Below, one piece after another: positions 1 to 8,885 of a stretch of DNA of 50,110 nt; positions within the stretch are counted from its first letter, which is position 1; every line of letters begins with the position of its first letter. The position numbers and the translations under genes were made by a program. The notes beneath the pieces were generated by a model. That model did no database searches. It saw only the letters and a program-made list of their open reading frames with translations, and was not told the DNA's origin. The DNA comes from Alcanivoracaceae bacterium (lineage in GTDB: Bacteria > Pseudomonadota > Gammaproteobacteria > Pseudomonadales > Alcanivoracaceae), in the NCBI GenBank assembly GCA_029212745.1, contig JARGOL010000018.1, positions 1 to 50,110 on the forward strand, given 5' to 3'.

Positions 1-36
1 TACAGCGACCAAGCGCCCTGCCAACGGGCCAGAAGG

Positions 37-112
37 TGGCGTCCCCTAGGGGAGTCGAACCCCTGTTACCGCCGTGAAAGGGCGGTGTCCTGGGCCACTA
101 GACGAAGGGGAC
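37..112 (-). tRNA. tRNA-Glu (anticodon TTC)
   Basis: Read on the minus strand, this 76-base stretch begins GTCCCC, ends GGGGACG-CCA and folds as a cloverleaf. The acceptor arms GTCCCC/GGGGAC pair, the anticodon loop is CTTTCAC (anticodon TTC, glutamate), and the T-arm carries GGTTCGACTCC. The CCA end is encoded. The same sequence recurs at the right edge of the window (50056 onward), identical over the part that can be compared. Confidence 0.97.
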
Positions 113-277
113 CCGTGAAGCGGCGCAAAGTCTAGCAGGCAGCGCCGGTGCGTCAAGAAGTTTTCCCGGTCATTGACGCCAGCCGAACAGCTTGCTTCGA
201 TTAGCGCCACGCCCAAACGCTTATCTGGCGGCAACTCTTCACACTGCCGTCCGGAACCAGTCCGAGGAGAAAACATC

Positions 278-937
278 ATGGCCATGAAACTGTACGGCGC
301 CGCCCTGTCGCCCTTCGTTCGCAAGACACGTGTATTCATGCAGCACAAGGGCATCGACTTCGAGGCCGTGCATGTGGACCCGAACAACCCCCCCGACGAC
401 TACGCCAAGATCAACCCGCTCAAGCGCATTCCTGCTCTCGAGCATGACGGCCGTTTCCTGGCCGATTCCGCCGTGATCTGCCAGTACCTCGAACGCATTC
501 ATCCTGACTCGCCGCTGTACCCGAGCGACCCGTACGAGTACGCCCGCTGCCTGTGGTTCGAGAAGTTCGCTGACTACGAGGTGGCCAGGGACTGTACCTT
601 CGCTGTGTTCCGCAACCGTATCGTCATGCGCCTGATCGGCAAGGAGTGCAACGAGGAACTGGTGCAGAAGGCGCTGGCAGAAAAAGTGCCGCCGCTTTTC
701 GAGTATCTCAACGGTGAACTGGAGGGGCGTGAATTCCTGGTCGGCGACCAGATGTCCATCGCCGATATTGCCCTGGCCAGCCAGCTGGTGAACTTCCGTC
801 ACGGCGGCGAGAAGGTTTGCCCGGACAGCTATCCGAACCTGGCCGCGCACACCGCGCGCATGCATGAGTTGACCCACTTCGCCAAGGCAATCGAAAAGGA
901 AAGCGGGTTTGTCAGCAAGGTGCTGGATGCTGGCTGA
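278..937 (+). CDS. Glutathione S-transferase family protein
   Basis: This 219-residue cytosolic protein has the two-domain layout of glutathione S-transferases. The N-terminal thioredoxin-like half runs from MKLYGAALSPFVRKTRVF, with the SPFVRK turn where the catalytic Ser/Cys would lie, through the PALEHDGRFLADSAVI segment that binds the glutathione gamma-glutamyl group. The helical C-terminal half contains FLVGDQMSIADIALAS, the conserved N-capping box. The start is the ATG at 278, preceded by GAGGAGA; an upstream in-frame ATG at 173 runs through non-coding-looking sequence. Substrate is unknown. It could be confused with stringent starvation protein A, which has the same fold, but the characteristic SspA segments are not visible. 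The gene converges on the Tag-like gene, with only 5 bases between stops. Confidence 0.88.
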   Translation: MAMKLYGAALSPFVRKTRVFMQHKGIDFEAVHVDPNNPPDDYAKINPLKRIPALEHDGRFLADSAVICQYLERIHPDSPLYPSDPYEYARCLWFEKFADYEVARDCTFAVFRNRIVMRLIGKECNEELVQKALAEKVPPLFEYLNGELEGREFLVGDQMSIADIALASQLVNFRHGGEKVCPDSYPNLAAHTARMHELTHFAKAIEKESGFVSKVLDAG

Positions 938-942
938 GCCAG

Positions 943-1611
943 TCAGCCGACCGTACAGGCAAGCGTGCGACTGATGTGTGCCTGTGGCAGGCCGGATTCG
1001 GCCTGCCACTGATTGAACGCCTGCTGGGCCAGACGTTGGTCACGCTGGCTCGAAGGCGCCTTGTCAATAATGTCCTGGGCCACCAGGGCTGCCACCACAT
1101 CGCGTGTCGGGTACCAGGTGTCCCGTCCGGCCATGCGCAGGAACGCCGGCGCAGAATGCCCGCCAAGCTGTGAACCGCGCTTCTTCAGTGCCAGCCAGAG
1201 CCCTGCTACGTCGTCATCCGGCCACTGCCCCAGCCAGCGCCCAAAGCCACCCGCCTCAGCACTGACGTCAAGCACCATCTGGGCGTTATGACGGATGCTC
1301 TTCATCTTCCCCCAATGGCGAATCAGCCGCGTATCGAGCATGCGCTCATCCAGCATGCTGTCCGGCATCAGCACCAGGCGCTCCGGGTCGAAGCCGAAGA
1401 ACGCCTGTTCGAACGCGGGCCATTTGCGATCCACCAGGGAATGCTTGAGACCGGCCCGGAAAATACGCCGCATCATGGTGGACAGGTAGTAACTGTCCGG
1501 CTGGTCGGCCAGCCAGGTGGCCGACGCCACCTCTGGCATCAGCGCGCGCAGAGCCCGGTCACCACCCTTGCGGGCACTGGCCAGCGCCTGAATGTCGGAA
1601 AATGGTTTCAT
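943..1611 (-). CDS. Tag-family DNA-3-methyladenine glycosylase-like protein
   Basis: The 222-residue product resembles the methyladenine glycosylase family (Tag, PF03352), which removes 3-methyladenine from alkylated DNA in base excision repair. The central block around residues 40-80 (YYLSTMMRRIFRAGLKHS, then the WPAFEQAFFGFDPERL helix) matches the family core. The N-terminal Cys/His pair that coordinates zinc in E. coli Tag is not seen, so this is probably a divergent subgroup and glycosylase activity is inferred only. It is divergent from alaA with 88 bases between the two starts, so both promoters must lie there. Confidence 0.75.
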   Translation of the reverse strand: MKPFSDIQALASARKGGDRALRALMPEVASATWLADQPDSYYLSTMMRRIFRAGLKHSLVDRKWPAFEQAFFGFDPERLVLMPDSMLDERMLDTRLIRHWGKMKSIRHNAQMVLDVSAEAGGFGRWLGQWPDDDVAGLWLALKKRGSQLGGHSAPAFLRMAGRDTWYPTRDVVAALVAQDIIDKAPSSQRDQRLAQQAFNQWQAESGLPQAHISRTLACTVG

Positions 1612-1699
1612 TGGTCATCGGCTCATGTACAGCCAGAAAGCGGCCATTGTAGAATGCCGGGCTCGATTCGTCTCTCCCACGGCAGTGTCAGGACAGCAA

Positions 1700-2926
1700 A
1701 TGGACCAACAAAAGGCGGTGCTCAAGTCCAACAAACTCAAGGGTGTCTGCTATGACATCCGGGGCCCGGTGTTGCGCGAAGCACACCGGATGGAGGAAGA
1801 AGGCCATCGCATCATCAAGTTGAATATTGGCAACCCGGCGCCGTTCGGCTTCGACGCACCGGAGGAAATCCTCCAGGACGTCATCGCCAACCTGCCGGAA
1901 TCCACCGGCTACTGCCACTCCAAGGGCCTTTTCCCGGCGCGTAAGGCGGTGATGCAGTACTGCCAGCAGAAAGGCATTGATGGCGTCGCCATTGATGACA
2001 TCTTCATTGGCAACGGCGTTTCCGAGCTGATCGTCATGGCCATGCAGGCCCTGGTGAATGACGGTGACGAAATCCTTATCCCGGCGCCGGATTACCCGCT
2101 CTGGACCGCAGCAGTGCGCCTGTCCAGCGGCACACCCGTGCATTACCTGTGCGATGAAGCCAATGACTGGCAACCGTCCCTGGAAGACATCGAGGCAAAG
2201 ATCTCCCCGCGCACCCGCGCGCTGGTCCTGATCAACCCGAACAACCCCACCGGCGCCCTGTACAGCAGTGAGATGCTGCAGTCCCTGCTGGATCTGGCCC
2301 GCAAACACGACCTGGTCGTGTTTGCCGACGAGATCTACGACAAGATCCTGTACGACGATGAACAGCACGTCTCCATCGCCTCAATGGCAGATGATCTTCT
2401 GTTCGTGACCTTCAACGGTCTGTCAAAGAGCTACCGTGCCGCCGGCTTCCGGGCAGGCTGGATGATCGTGTCCGGAGCCAAGCACCGGGCCGAAGGTTAT
2501 CTGGAAGGCCTGGAGATGCTCGCCTCCATGCGTCTGTGTGCCAACGTTCCGTCGCAGCATGCCATCCAGACGGCGCTGGGAGGCTACCAGAGCATTGATG
2601 ACCTGGTGCTGCCCACCGGGCGTCTGGGCCGCCAGCGCGACCTGGCCTGGGAGATGCTCAACGCCATTCCGGGTGTCAGTTGCGTCAAGCCCAAATCTGC
2701 CCTGTACCTGTTCCCGCGACTGGATCCCGAGGTCTACCCGATCGAGGATGATGAAGCCCTGGCACTGGACCTGCTGCGCCAGGAAAAAGTGCTGATCGTC
2801 CAGGGCACCGCCTTCAACTGGCCCGATCCGGATCATTTCCGTATCGTGTTCCTGCCACGGCAGGACGAGCTTGAGGACGCCATCAACCGCATCGCGCGCT
2901 ACCTGAAGCGGCTGCGCGAGCGCTAG
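1700..2926 (+). CDS. alaA: Alanine aminotransferase AlaA-like, PLP-dependent
   Basis: A 408-residue fold-type I aminotransferase of the AlaA/YfbQ type, which interconverts pyruvate plus glutamate with alanine plus 2-oxoglutarate. PLP-site residues are in place: Asn182 in NPNNPTG, Asp210 and Tyr213 in VVFADEIYDKI, the Schiff-base Lys243 in GLSKSYRAAGFRAGW, and substrate Arg251 just after. The start is the ATG at 1700 with AGGA in front of it; the open frame continues upstream but without a ribosome site. The neighbour htpX lies about 1.5 kb on. I recall an alaA-like gene close to htpX in Pseudomonas as well, which supports an ancestral arrangement. Confidence 0.92.
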   Translation: MDQQKAVLKSNKLKGVCYDIRGPVLREAHRMEEEGHRIIKLNIGNPAPFGFDAPEEILQDVIANLPESTGYCHSKGLFPARKAVMQYCQQKGIDGVAIDDIFIGNGVSELIVMAMQALVNDGDEILIPAPDYPLWTAAVRLSSGTPVHYLCDEANDWQPSLEDIEAKISPRTRALVLINPNNPTGALYSSEMLQSLLDLARKHDLVVFADEIYDKILYDDEQHVSIASMADDLLFVTFNGLSKSYRAAGFRAGWMIVSGAKHRAEGYLEGLEMLASMRLCANVPSQHAIQTALGGYQSIDDLVLPTGRLGRQRDLAWEMLNAIPGVSCVKPKSALYLFPRLDPEVYPIEDDEALALDLLRQEKVLIVQGTAFNWPDPDHFRIVFLPRQDELEDAINRIARYLKRLRER

Positions 2927-2946
2927 GCAACGGAGACGGCAGTACC

Positions 2947-3453
2947 ATGGCCGACATTCATATTGATGATTTCTGCCGCGACGTGGCCCTGGCGCTGCTG
3001 CATCTGTACAGCGCCTTCCCCCGGCGCGCGTCGCTGTATGTGGAAGATATCTCCGGCCCGGACGAAACCGATGACGTGGGCCTGCACTCGGACCGGCACC
3101 AGTCCTGCCTGGGCGCCCTGCTCTGGCTGGCAGAAGAAGGCTACATCCGCTACGAAGCCATGATCTACCAGGACGGCATTGACCAGGCCGTTCTCACCGG
3201 GAAGAGCTTCACCCTGCTGTCCTCGGTGTCAGACGTGCGCTATCAGGAGCCGCCAGCAAAACTGCCGCCGTCCGTCGTTGCCGAACGCCTGACCGTGGTG
3301 GAACAGATTCGTTCCGCCGTGCGCTCCGGTGAGTCGGCAAAGGTCAGCGCCATTGTCCGCTATTTCCTCTCATCGCGGCCCGGAACGGTGTTGCCACTGG
3401 AGCTGCCGGCGGCGGAAACGCCCTGTCAGGAGCCCTCCGGCGACGGCCTCTGA
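2947..3453 (+). CDS. Conserved hypothetical protein, possible winged-helix fold
   Basis: A soluble 168-residue protein that I do not recognise by name. It begins MADIHIDDFCRDVALALL, has a middle section with a short helix and turn (LGALLWLAEEGYIRYE) of the kind found in winged-helix domains, and a more variable C-terminus. It starts 20 bases after alaA and may be cotranscribed with it. Its last 28 bases overlap the end of the convergent methyltransferase gene. No signal peptide or membrane segment is seen. Confidence 0.7.
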   Translation: MADIHIDDFCRDVALALLHLYSAFPRRASLYVEDISGPDETDDVGLHSDRHQSCLGALLWLAEEGYIRYEAMIYQDGIDQAVLTGKSFTLLSSVSDVRYQEPPAKLPPSVVAERLTVVEQIRSAVRSGESAKVSAIVRYFLSSRPGTVLPLELPAAETPCQEPSGDGL

Positions 3454-4361
3454 TAGCGATAGTGGATCACCTTGAGGCCGGCATCCGCATCCGCCTCGGC
3501 AAAACCGGGGGCGAAAGGCAGACGCGCAACACGCGCCGTACCCGGCAGGTTGCCAAGCACGGCATCGTCCAGGAATGTCTCGCCCAGCCACGGGGCATTC
3601 AGGCACGCCAGCAGGTCTGCCTCAGGGGCCAGCAGCTTGGAAAGACGACGTACAACCCGGGCATAATCCCGGCGCGCCAGGAAACTGCCTTTCTGTTCTG
3701 ACGGCGGGTCCATGATGATCAGGTCGTAGCGCCCGAGGCTGTGCAGCTTCTTCCAGGAACGAAAAATGTCATGCGGCAGGAAATGCACCTCGGACGTATC
3801 CAGCCTGTTAATGGCATGGTTGCGCTGGCCCTGGGCCAGGGCCGGCCGGCTCAGGTCGATATTGACCACCCGTGACGCCCCCGCTGCGGCTGACACCACA
3901 CTGAAGGCACAGGTAAAACTGAACAGGTTGAGCACACGTTTGCCCTGCGCCCGTTCGGCGAGCCAGCGACGGGCCGGCACCATATCGGCAAAGAAGCCGA
4001 TGTTCTGGCCCCGGCTGAAGTCGAGCTCGAAATCCAGTCCCGCCTCACGGGCCAGCGGTGCCTGCGGCAATTGACCACAGACCACCTCGGTGCGGGCGCC
4101 CTCCGGCCCGCGCTCCTGCCACACCAGACAGTCACAACCCAGGGGCAGCAGGCGGGCTTCAAGCGCGGCTTTCAGACGCGCCCGGTCGAGCCCCTGCGGC
4201 GGCCGGAAAAGGGTCGCCACCAGCACTGGCGGGTAGCGGTCAACCACCAACCAGTCCAGCCCGGGCAGCGTCCCGCCCCGGCCATGCAGCAGGCGGTGAC
4301 AGTCATCTTCACGGGGAACCTCGAGTGTGGCGATATGCTCAAACAGCTGGTCCATGGACAT
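3426..4361 (-). CDS. RlmI-like class I SAM-dependent methyltransferase
   Basis: The product (311 residues from the ATG at 4361) belongs to the PF10672-type methyltransferases related to the 23S rRNA m5C enzyme RlmI. The middle has the SAM-binding region VLNLFSFTCAFSVVSAAAGA followed by an acidic strand end (VVNIDLSR), and the catalytic-type loop YDLIIMDPPSEQKGSF. The block FSRGQNIGFFADMVPARRWL before it is typical of the RlmI group. An rRNA target is likely but not shown. A second ATG at 4355 is possible; the longer frame to 4424 lacks a ribosome site. The gene overlaps the convergent upstream gene by 28 bases and is divergent from htpX. Confidence 0.83.
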   Translation of the reverse strand: MSMDQLFEHIATLEVPREDDCHRLLHGRGGTLPGLDWLVVDRYPPVLVATLFRPPQGLDRARLKAALEARLLPLGCDCLVWQERGPEGARTEVVCGQLPQAPLAREAGLDFELDFSRGQNIGFFADMVPARRWLAERAQGKRVLNLFSFTCAFSVVSAAAGASRVVNIDLSRPALAQGQRNHAINRLDTSEVHFLPHDIFRSWKKLHSLGRYDLIIMDPPSEQKGSFLARRDYARVVRRLSKLLAPEADLLACLNAPWLGETFLDDAVLGNLPGTARVARLPFAPGFAEADADAGLKVIHYRYQRPSPEGS

Positions 4362-4462
4362 TACCCTGCTGACGGGCGCGAAAGTGTTACCGCAGCGGCC
4401 CTTGAATTCAACCCGTGCGCCCAAATACAGAGCGCTGACGCCCCGACTGGAGTGAAATAACC

Positions 4463-5359
4463 ATGATGCGCATTGCGCTGTTCCTTCTCACCAACCTTGC
4501 CGTGATCGTGCTCGCCAGTATTACCCTGAGCCTGCTGGGCGTGGACAGCTACCTGGCCAACAGTGGCTCCGGACTGGACCTGCAGTCACTGCTGCTGTTC
4601 AGCGCCGTGTTCGGCTTCATTGGCGCGTTTTTCTCCCTGCTGATTTCCAAACCCATGGCCAAGCGCGCTGCACGGGTCCAGATCATCGAGCAGCCCGGCA
4701 ACCGCGCCGAGGCCTGGCTGCTCGACACGGTGGCGGAATTGTCTGAAAAGGCGGGTATTGCCATGCCTGAAGTGGGCGTATTCCCGGCCACACAATCGAA
4801 CGCCTTCGCCACCGGCTGGAACAAGAACGCCGCCCTGGTGGCGGTGTCACAGGGCATGCTGCAGCGCTTTGATGCCCGTGAAGTGCGCGCCGTTCTGGCA
4901 CACGAGATTGGCCACGTGGCCAACGGCGACATGGTCACGCTGGCGCTGGTGCAAGGCATCGTGAACACGTTTGTCATCTTCGCTGCCCGGGTGGTGGGCT
5001 CGCTGGTGGATTCTTTCCTGCGTCGCGATGGCGGCGGCGGCCTGGGGCTGGGCTACTATGCCGTGGTGATTGTCGCCGAAATCGTTTTCGGCATCGCCGC
5101 GTCCACCATCGTCATGTGGTTCTCGCGTTTCCGCGAATACCGGGCCGACGCTGCCGGCGCCCAGCTGGCTGACCGCGACAGCATGATCAATGCCCTTAAA
5201 CGGTTGAAGGCTGAATACGAAGTGCCCAACCAGATGCCGGACACCCTGGTGGCGTTCGGCATCAACAGTGGCGTGCGACAGGGGCTGAAGGGGCTGTTCC
5301 GCTCCCATCCACCGCTGGATGACCGCATCGCTGCACTGCAGGAAACCCGTTACGGCTGA
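4463..5359 (+). CDS. htpX: Membrane zinc protease HtpX
   Basis: HtpX is an inner-membrane M48 metalloprotease that degrades misfolded membrane proteins, alongside FtsH. This 298-residue copy shows two N-terminal membrane segments (about residues 4-26 and 42-62), the zinc site HEIGH with His147, Glu148 and His151, two more membrane segments (about 160-185 and 198-220), and the third ligand Glu225 in [13 protein letters not shown]. Length and order match the family. The C-terminal [12 protein letters not shown] is also typical. Its last bases overlap the end of the convergent NAD-kinase-like gene by 10 bases. Confidence 0.96.
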   Translation: MMRIALFLLTNLAVIVLASITLSLLGVDSYLANSGSGLDLQSLLLFSAVFGFIGAFFSLLISKPMAKRAARVQIIEQPGNRAEAWLLDTVAELSEKAGIAMPEVGVFPATQSNAFATGWNKNAALVAVSQGMLQRFDAREVRAVLAHEIGHVANGDMVTLALVQGIVNTFVIFAARVVGSLVDSFLRRDGGGGLGLGYYAVVIVAEIVFGIAASTIVMWFSRFREYRADAAGAQLADRDSMINALKRLKAEYEVPNQMPDTLVAFGINSGVRQGLKGLFRSHPPLDDRIAALQETRYG

Positions 5360-6468
5360 TCGCCGGCATCCGCAGCCAGGCGGTAGAGCAGCTGGTCGTC
5401 ATAACCACTGGTGACCTGGACCAGCCCGGCGAGGGAACGGTCCAGGTCGGCATCACCAATATCCACCAGCAATGGACGCCCGTCCAGGGTGGCAAGCTTG
5501 GTGCGCGACGCCAGGATCATCACATTCGACAGACCCAGGGCACGAATGGCCGTGGCACTGAACTGCTGGTTGCCGCGGCCGAACACATGGCCCTGCCCGC
5601 CAATCACGGACACCACCGCCCGTGCCGGGCCATCGCTGATCACACGCTCCACCTCCGATGCCATCAGGTCACGGCCAAGCAGCTCGCCATCCCTGACCCA
5701 GTCGACGCCCAGCAAGGTGTTGTCGAGCCCCAGCTGCGCCATGACCAGGGCCACGGTGGAGCCTGACCCCATCAGGTAGCTGACGCCCTCCTCCATGGTG
5801 TCCACCACCCAGGCGGCAATTTCGGTGTTGACCAGGTCTTCCACCTCACGACCGCCACACTTGACCTGCTGCACGAACCGGGCTTCCCCGGGCACACGCA
5901 GCACGCCGTAATGACGCGCACGCACCACCCCTTCACGAAAGGCCTGCTCATCGATGTCGCGCACGTCTGCTTCGCCCACCGCCACGTAGTCACCGCGCAA
6001 CAGGGCGGCCAGCAGCGAGCCGGCGGCTTCCGGATTGATGGCATAGACCGCCGAGTGCATCTTGCAGCCAGCCGGAATGCCCAGCACCGGCACCTCGGTA
6101 CCGATGCTGTCGACCAGGTCGCGCGCGGTGCCATCACCACCGGCAAACACAAGCAGGTCCACACCCGCAGCGACCAGGGCCCGCGCCGCCTGGCAGGTAT
6201 CCGCATCGGATGTCCGGGCACCGGGAGAGCCGAGCACGCGCGGCTCATGCCCGGCAGCACGGACGCTGTTCTCCCCCATGTCCCCGCCCCAGGTAGCAAT
6301 GGTCAGCGGCCCGGGCAGGCCCGCCAGGGCACGGCTGGCCCGCGCCCCGGCCTGTGCCACCGCGCCCCGGCGCAGGGCCTCCTCGGCAACACCATCACTG
6401 CCCTTGAGGGCCACCGATCCGCCAACACCGGCCATCGGATTGACAATCAAACCAAGTGAGAGGGTCAT
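5350..6468 (-). CDS. ATP-NAD kinase family protein (AcoX-like)
   Basis: A 372-residue protein of the NAD kinase superfamily in its long AcoX-like form. The nucleotide-binding signature [18 protein letters not shown] is near residues 104-121 (GGDGT), followed by [20 protein letters not shown]. The N-terminus [21 protein letters not shown] is characteristic of this subgroup. Members are annotated from sequence as ATP-NAD kinases; the real substrate is rarely tested. The ATG at 6468 is the natural start. It lies opposite and slightly overlapping htpX. Confidence 0.85.
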   Translation of the reverse strand: MTLSLGLIVNPMAGVGGSVALKGSDGVAEEALRRGAVAQAGARASRALAGLPGPLTIATWGGDMGENSVRAAGHEPRVLGSPGARTSDADTCQAARALVAAGVDLLVFAGGDGTARDLVDSIGTEVPVLGIPAGCKMHSAVYAINPEAAGSLLAALLRGDYVAVGEADVRDIDEQAFREGVVRARHYGVLRVPGEARFVQQVKCGGREVEDLVNTEIAAWVVDTMEEGVSYLMGSGSTVALVMAQLGLDNTLLGVDWVRDGELLGRDLMASEVERVISDGPARAVVSVIGGQGHVFGRGNQQFSATAIRALGLSNVMILASRTKLATLDGRPLLVDIGDADLDRSLAGLVQVTSGYDDQLLYRLAADAGDQP

Positions 6469-6564
6469 AAAAAGGTCACATCCAGAAACAACAATGAGCT
6501 TGCTGGGGCGCTACCGACCAGCCGAACATGGAAACCAACAGCCGACAATGGCGAGGACACGACC

Positions 6565-6738
6565 ATGCCACTGGACCATATCGAACAACGCGAAACGGCC
6601 ACCGACATTTTCCATGGCGGCGCCGTCATTGACGACCACGGGCGCGAAGTCCCCATCACCGAGACGATGATACGCGAGGCCTGCGAGCGGCTCGAGGGTC
6701 ACTGGGTATTCCCGGGAGTCGCTGCCGGCAACCGCTAA
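6565..6738 (+). CDS. Small 57-residue hypothetical protein
   Basis: A short open frame beginning MPLDHIEQRETATDIF and ending VFPGVAAGNR, 57 residues, acidic, with no signal peptide. It is preceded by GCGAGGACAC and its composition (TETMIREACERLE helix) looks like real protein. The stop overlaps the end of the convergent pdxB by 4 bases, and it occupies the only gap between pdxB and the NAD-kinase-like gene. I do not know a function. I have a weak memory of a comparable small gene next to pdxB in pseudomonads. Confidence 0.68.
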   Translation: MPLDHIEQRETATDIFHGGAVIDDHGREVPITETMIREACERLEGHWVFPGVAAGNR

Positions 6739-7850
6739 CGCACACCCAGTCTCTCCAGCACCTCGGCAAACCCCGGCCCGGCGCGACCGGCGAGCTGTAA
6801 CCCGCTGCATTCGTGTCGCGGGCCATGGTCGCGGCGCAAGGCATCGAAGGCCGCCCCGGCATCCGTGCTGGCCAGGCTCGCCCGCAAGGACCGGTCATCC
6901 TCGCGGATGTCGTAGCGCTGGCGCAGCAGCGCCAGCAGGTCCGCCTCCGAATTGACCCCCTGCCCGGCCTCACCGGCCGGCGCCGTGACTGTCTCCACGT
7001 CAGCCAGCATGCCGCGCCAGGCGCAGAACTGCTGCCACAGCATGGCCGTCCCGCGGCGCTTGCCCTCGACGGAATACCCGGCGATGTGTGGCGTCGCCCG
7101 GCCCACTGCCTGCACCAGCCCGGGCATCGGCGTGGGTTCATTTTCCCACACGTCCAGGACCGTGGCCGGCGGCTGCGGGGCCGCCAGTCGTGTGAGCAGG
7201 GCATGATTGTCGATAACCGCGCCGCGGCTGGTATTGACCAGGCACTGGCCGGCCCCCATCTGCGCCAGCGTCTGGCCAGACAGCAGATGCCAGGTGGGCC
7301 ACAGCCCGTCTGTCACCAGCGGCACATGAAGACTCACCAGATCACAGTCGAGCACGGCCGACAATGGTGCCCAGGCACCGTATTCGGGCAGCTCCCCGCG
7401 TGCCTCGCGGGGCGGGTCAGACACCAGGACCCGGGCACCCAGCGCCTGCATCAGTGCCGCCGTGCGCCGCCCGACATTACCCAGGCCGACGATGCCCACC
7501 TGGCAAGCGCCCAGCAAACGCTCCTGCCCCCGGGCCCACTCGAGGGCAGCCTGCAGCACGTACTCTGACACCGCTGCGGCATTGCAGCCCGGGGCATTGG
7601 CCACCTTGATACCGGCACCGGCAAGCCACTGCAGGTCCAGGTGGTCCGTGCCAATGGTGGCACTCCCGACCCAGCGAACATCGCTGCCGGCCAGCAGCGC
7701 CGCATCCACCCGGGTTACCGAACGCACCAGCAGCACCTCGGCATCAGCCACCTGGCGGGCGCCCAGGTCCCGACCCGGCACCATGACAACGCGGCCGGCA
7801 CGGCGGAACAGGTCCAGGTCCGGCATATTTTCATCGGCGACGATCTTCAC
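6735..7850 (-). CDS. pdxB: Erythronate-4-phosphate dehydrogenase
   Basis: PdxB oxidises 4-phosphoerythronate in the deoxyxylulose-5-phosphate-dependent route to pyridoxal phosphate. The 371 residues begin MKIVADENMPD and carry the Rossmann motif GLGNVG (122-127), the 2-hydroxyacid dehydrogenase catalytic set Arg209 (NTSRGAVID), Glu238 and His255 (HIAGYSVEGK), and the PdxB-specific C-terminal dimerisation domain. The start codon is GTG and overlaps the stop of the upstream kinase-like gene (GTGA), so the two are probably translationally coupled. Confidence 0.96.
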   Translation of the reverse strand: MKIVADENMPDLDLFRRAGRVVMVPGRDLGARQVADAEVLLVRSVTRVDAALLAGSDVRWVGSATIGTDHLDLQWLAGAGIKVANAPGCNAAAVSEYVLQAALEWARGQERLLGACQVGIVGLGNVGRRTAALMQALGARVLVSDPPREARGELPEYGAWAPLSAVLDCDLVSLHVPLVTDGLWPTWHLLSGQTLAQMGAGQCLVNTSRGAVIDNHALLTRLAAPQPPATVLDVWENEPTPMPGLVQAVGRATPHIAGYSVEGKRRGTAMLWQQFCAWRGMLADVETVTAPAGEAGQGVNSEADLLALLRQRYDIREDDRSLRASLASTDAGAAFDALRRDHGPRHECSGLQLAGRAGPGFAEVLERLGVR

Positions 7851-8713
7851 CCGCGCAGCTCCCGGCGCAGTGCCGCACAGCAGCGCTGTATCGGCGTCAG
7901 ATAGGAATCACCAAAGATGGTGAAATGATTCAGCCAGTGATACAGGTCATATAAAGGCTGCACCCGCCTGAAACGCTTGCCATCAACAGGGTTCAGCGCT
8001 GTGTAGGCTGGCCAGAATGCAGCCCCGGGCCCGCCAAACAGGTGCAGCATGGCCAGGTCCACCAGAGGATCACCATAATACACGGCCGGATCAAACAAGG
8101 CAGGCCGGTCGCCCGCCATGGCGCGGTTGCCGGACCACAGGTCGCCATGGACCAACACCGGGGTGGGGGCGTGGTCCAGCCAGGCATGAATGCGCTGCAT
8201 GACCCACTCCACCTCGCCGGCCACGTCGGCCGGCAACCCGGCCGCCCGGGCCCTGCGCAACTGCGGCGCCAGGCGCTGGTCACGAAAAAAGACGGCCCAG
8301 TCGTCCGCGGGACTGTTTTGCTGACGGCCCAGCCCGATCCAGTTGTCCCGATGCCAGCCGTAGTGCGGCCCGGTCAGGCGGTGCAGGGCTGCCAGGCACC
8401 GTCCGAACGCGTCTTCGTCAGCCGCCACCACCGGCCGCAAGGTCAGCCATTGCAGCACCAGGAAGGCGCCATCGGCCATAGCACTCTGGTGCACCACCTC
8501 CGGCACCTGCACGGGTGCCTTTGCCAGTGCATGCAGCCCGTCAGCCTCGGCAGAGGCCATGTCCGCGTCAGGCACCACCTTGATAAACCACGCCTGGCCG
8601 CCCCGGGACAGGCGAAAAGCAGGCAGGGAGCCGCCCGAAACAGGCGTCAGCTCGCCAGCGGGCAGTCCCGCCCGCGCCAGGCTGTGCTGCAATTGCCGGG
8701 GCCCGAGGTGCAT
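7847..8713 (-). CDS. Fructosamine kinase family protein
   Basis: A 288-residue aminoglycoside-phosphotransferase-fold protein of the fructosamine/ketosamine kinase family (PF03881), thought to phosphorylate sugar adducts on lysines so that they fall off. Seen in sequence: ATP-binding lysine in QAWFIKVV, the catalytic loop VLVHGDLWSGN, and the metal-binding ALFDPAVYYGDPLVDLAM. It is the first gene of a two-gene unit with pdxB (4-base overlap). It is divergent from the envelope operon that begins at 8886. Confidence 0.9.
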   Translation of the reverse strand: MHLGPRQLQHSLARAGLPAGELTPVSGGSLPAFRLSRGGQAWFIKVVPDADMASAEADGLHALAKAPVQVPEVVHQSAMADGAFLVLQWLTLRPVVAADEDAFGRCLAALHRLTGPHYGWHRDNWIGLGRQQNSPADDWAVFFRDQRLAPQLRRARAAGLPADVAGEVEWVMQRIHAWLDHAPTPVLVHGDLWSGNRAMAGDRPALFDPAVYYGDPLVDLAMLHLFGGPGAAFWPAYTALNPVDGKRFRRVQPLYDLYHWLNHFTIFGDSYLTPIQRCCAALRRELRG

Positions 8714-8786
8714 GCTGTCAGTGTATCATCCGGGAAAAAACCGGGCCGGTTGGCCGCTCAGGCCGGCAACATTGCCATTCCTGCAC

Positions 8787-8815
8787 TTGATTTAAGCCCT
8801 TCTTCTCATTACAAC
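8787..8815 (+). promoter_or_regulatory. Candidate sigma-70 promoter for the envelope operon
   Basis: TTGATT (8787-8792) and TACAAC (8810-8815) are separated by exactly 17 bases, about 70 bases before the first gene of the operon. This is a by-eye match in a 172-base divergent gap that must hold at least one rightward promoter. Confidence 0.4.
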
Positions 8816-8885
8816 TATGGCCGTGCACCGGCATTCTTCACCCGCCGGCCTAATAACAACAACCTAGTATCACCAGGCCTCAATA

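Noticed and set aside
278-937. Stringent starvation protein A
   Set aside because: The fold is shared but the diagnostic SspA segments are missing, and sspB does not follow.
239-1009. 256-codon minus-strand frame at the left end
   Set aside because: It is antisense to the GST-family gene and shows no protein-family features.
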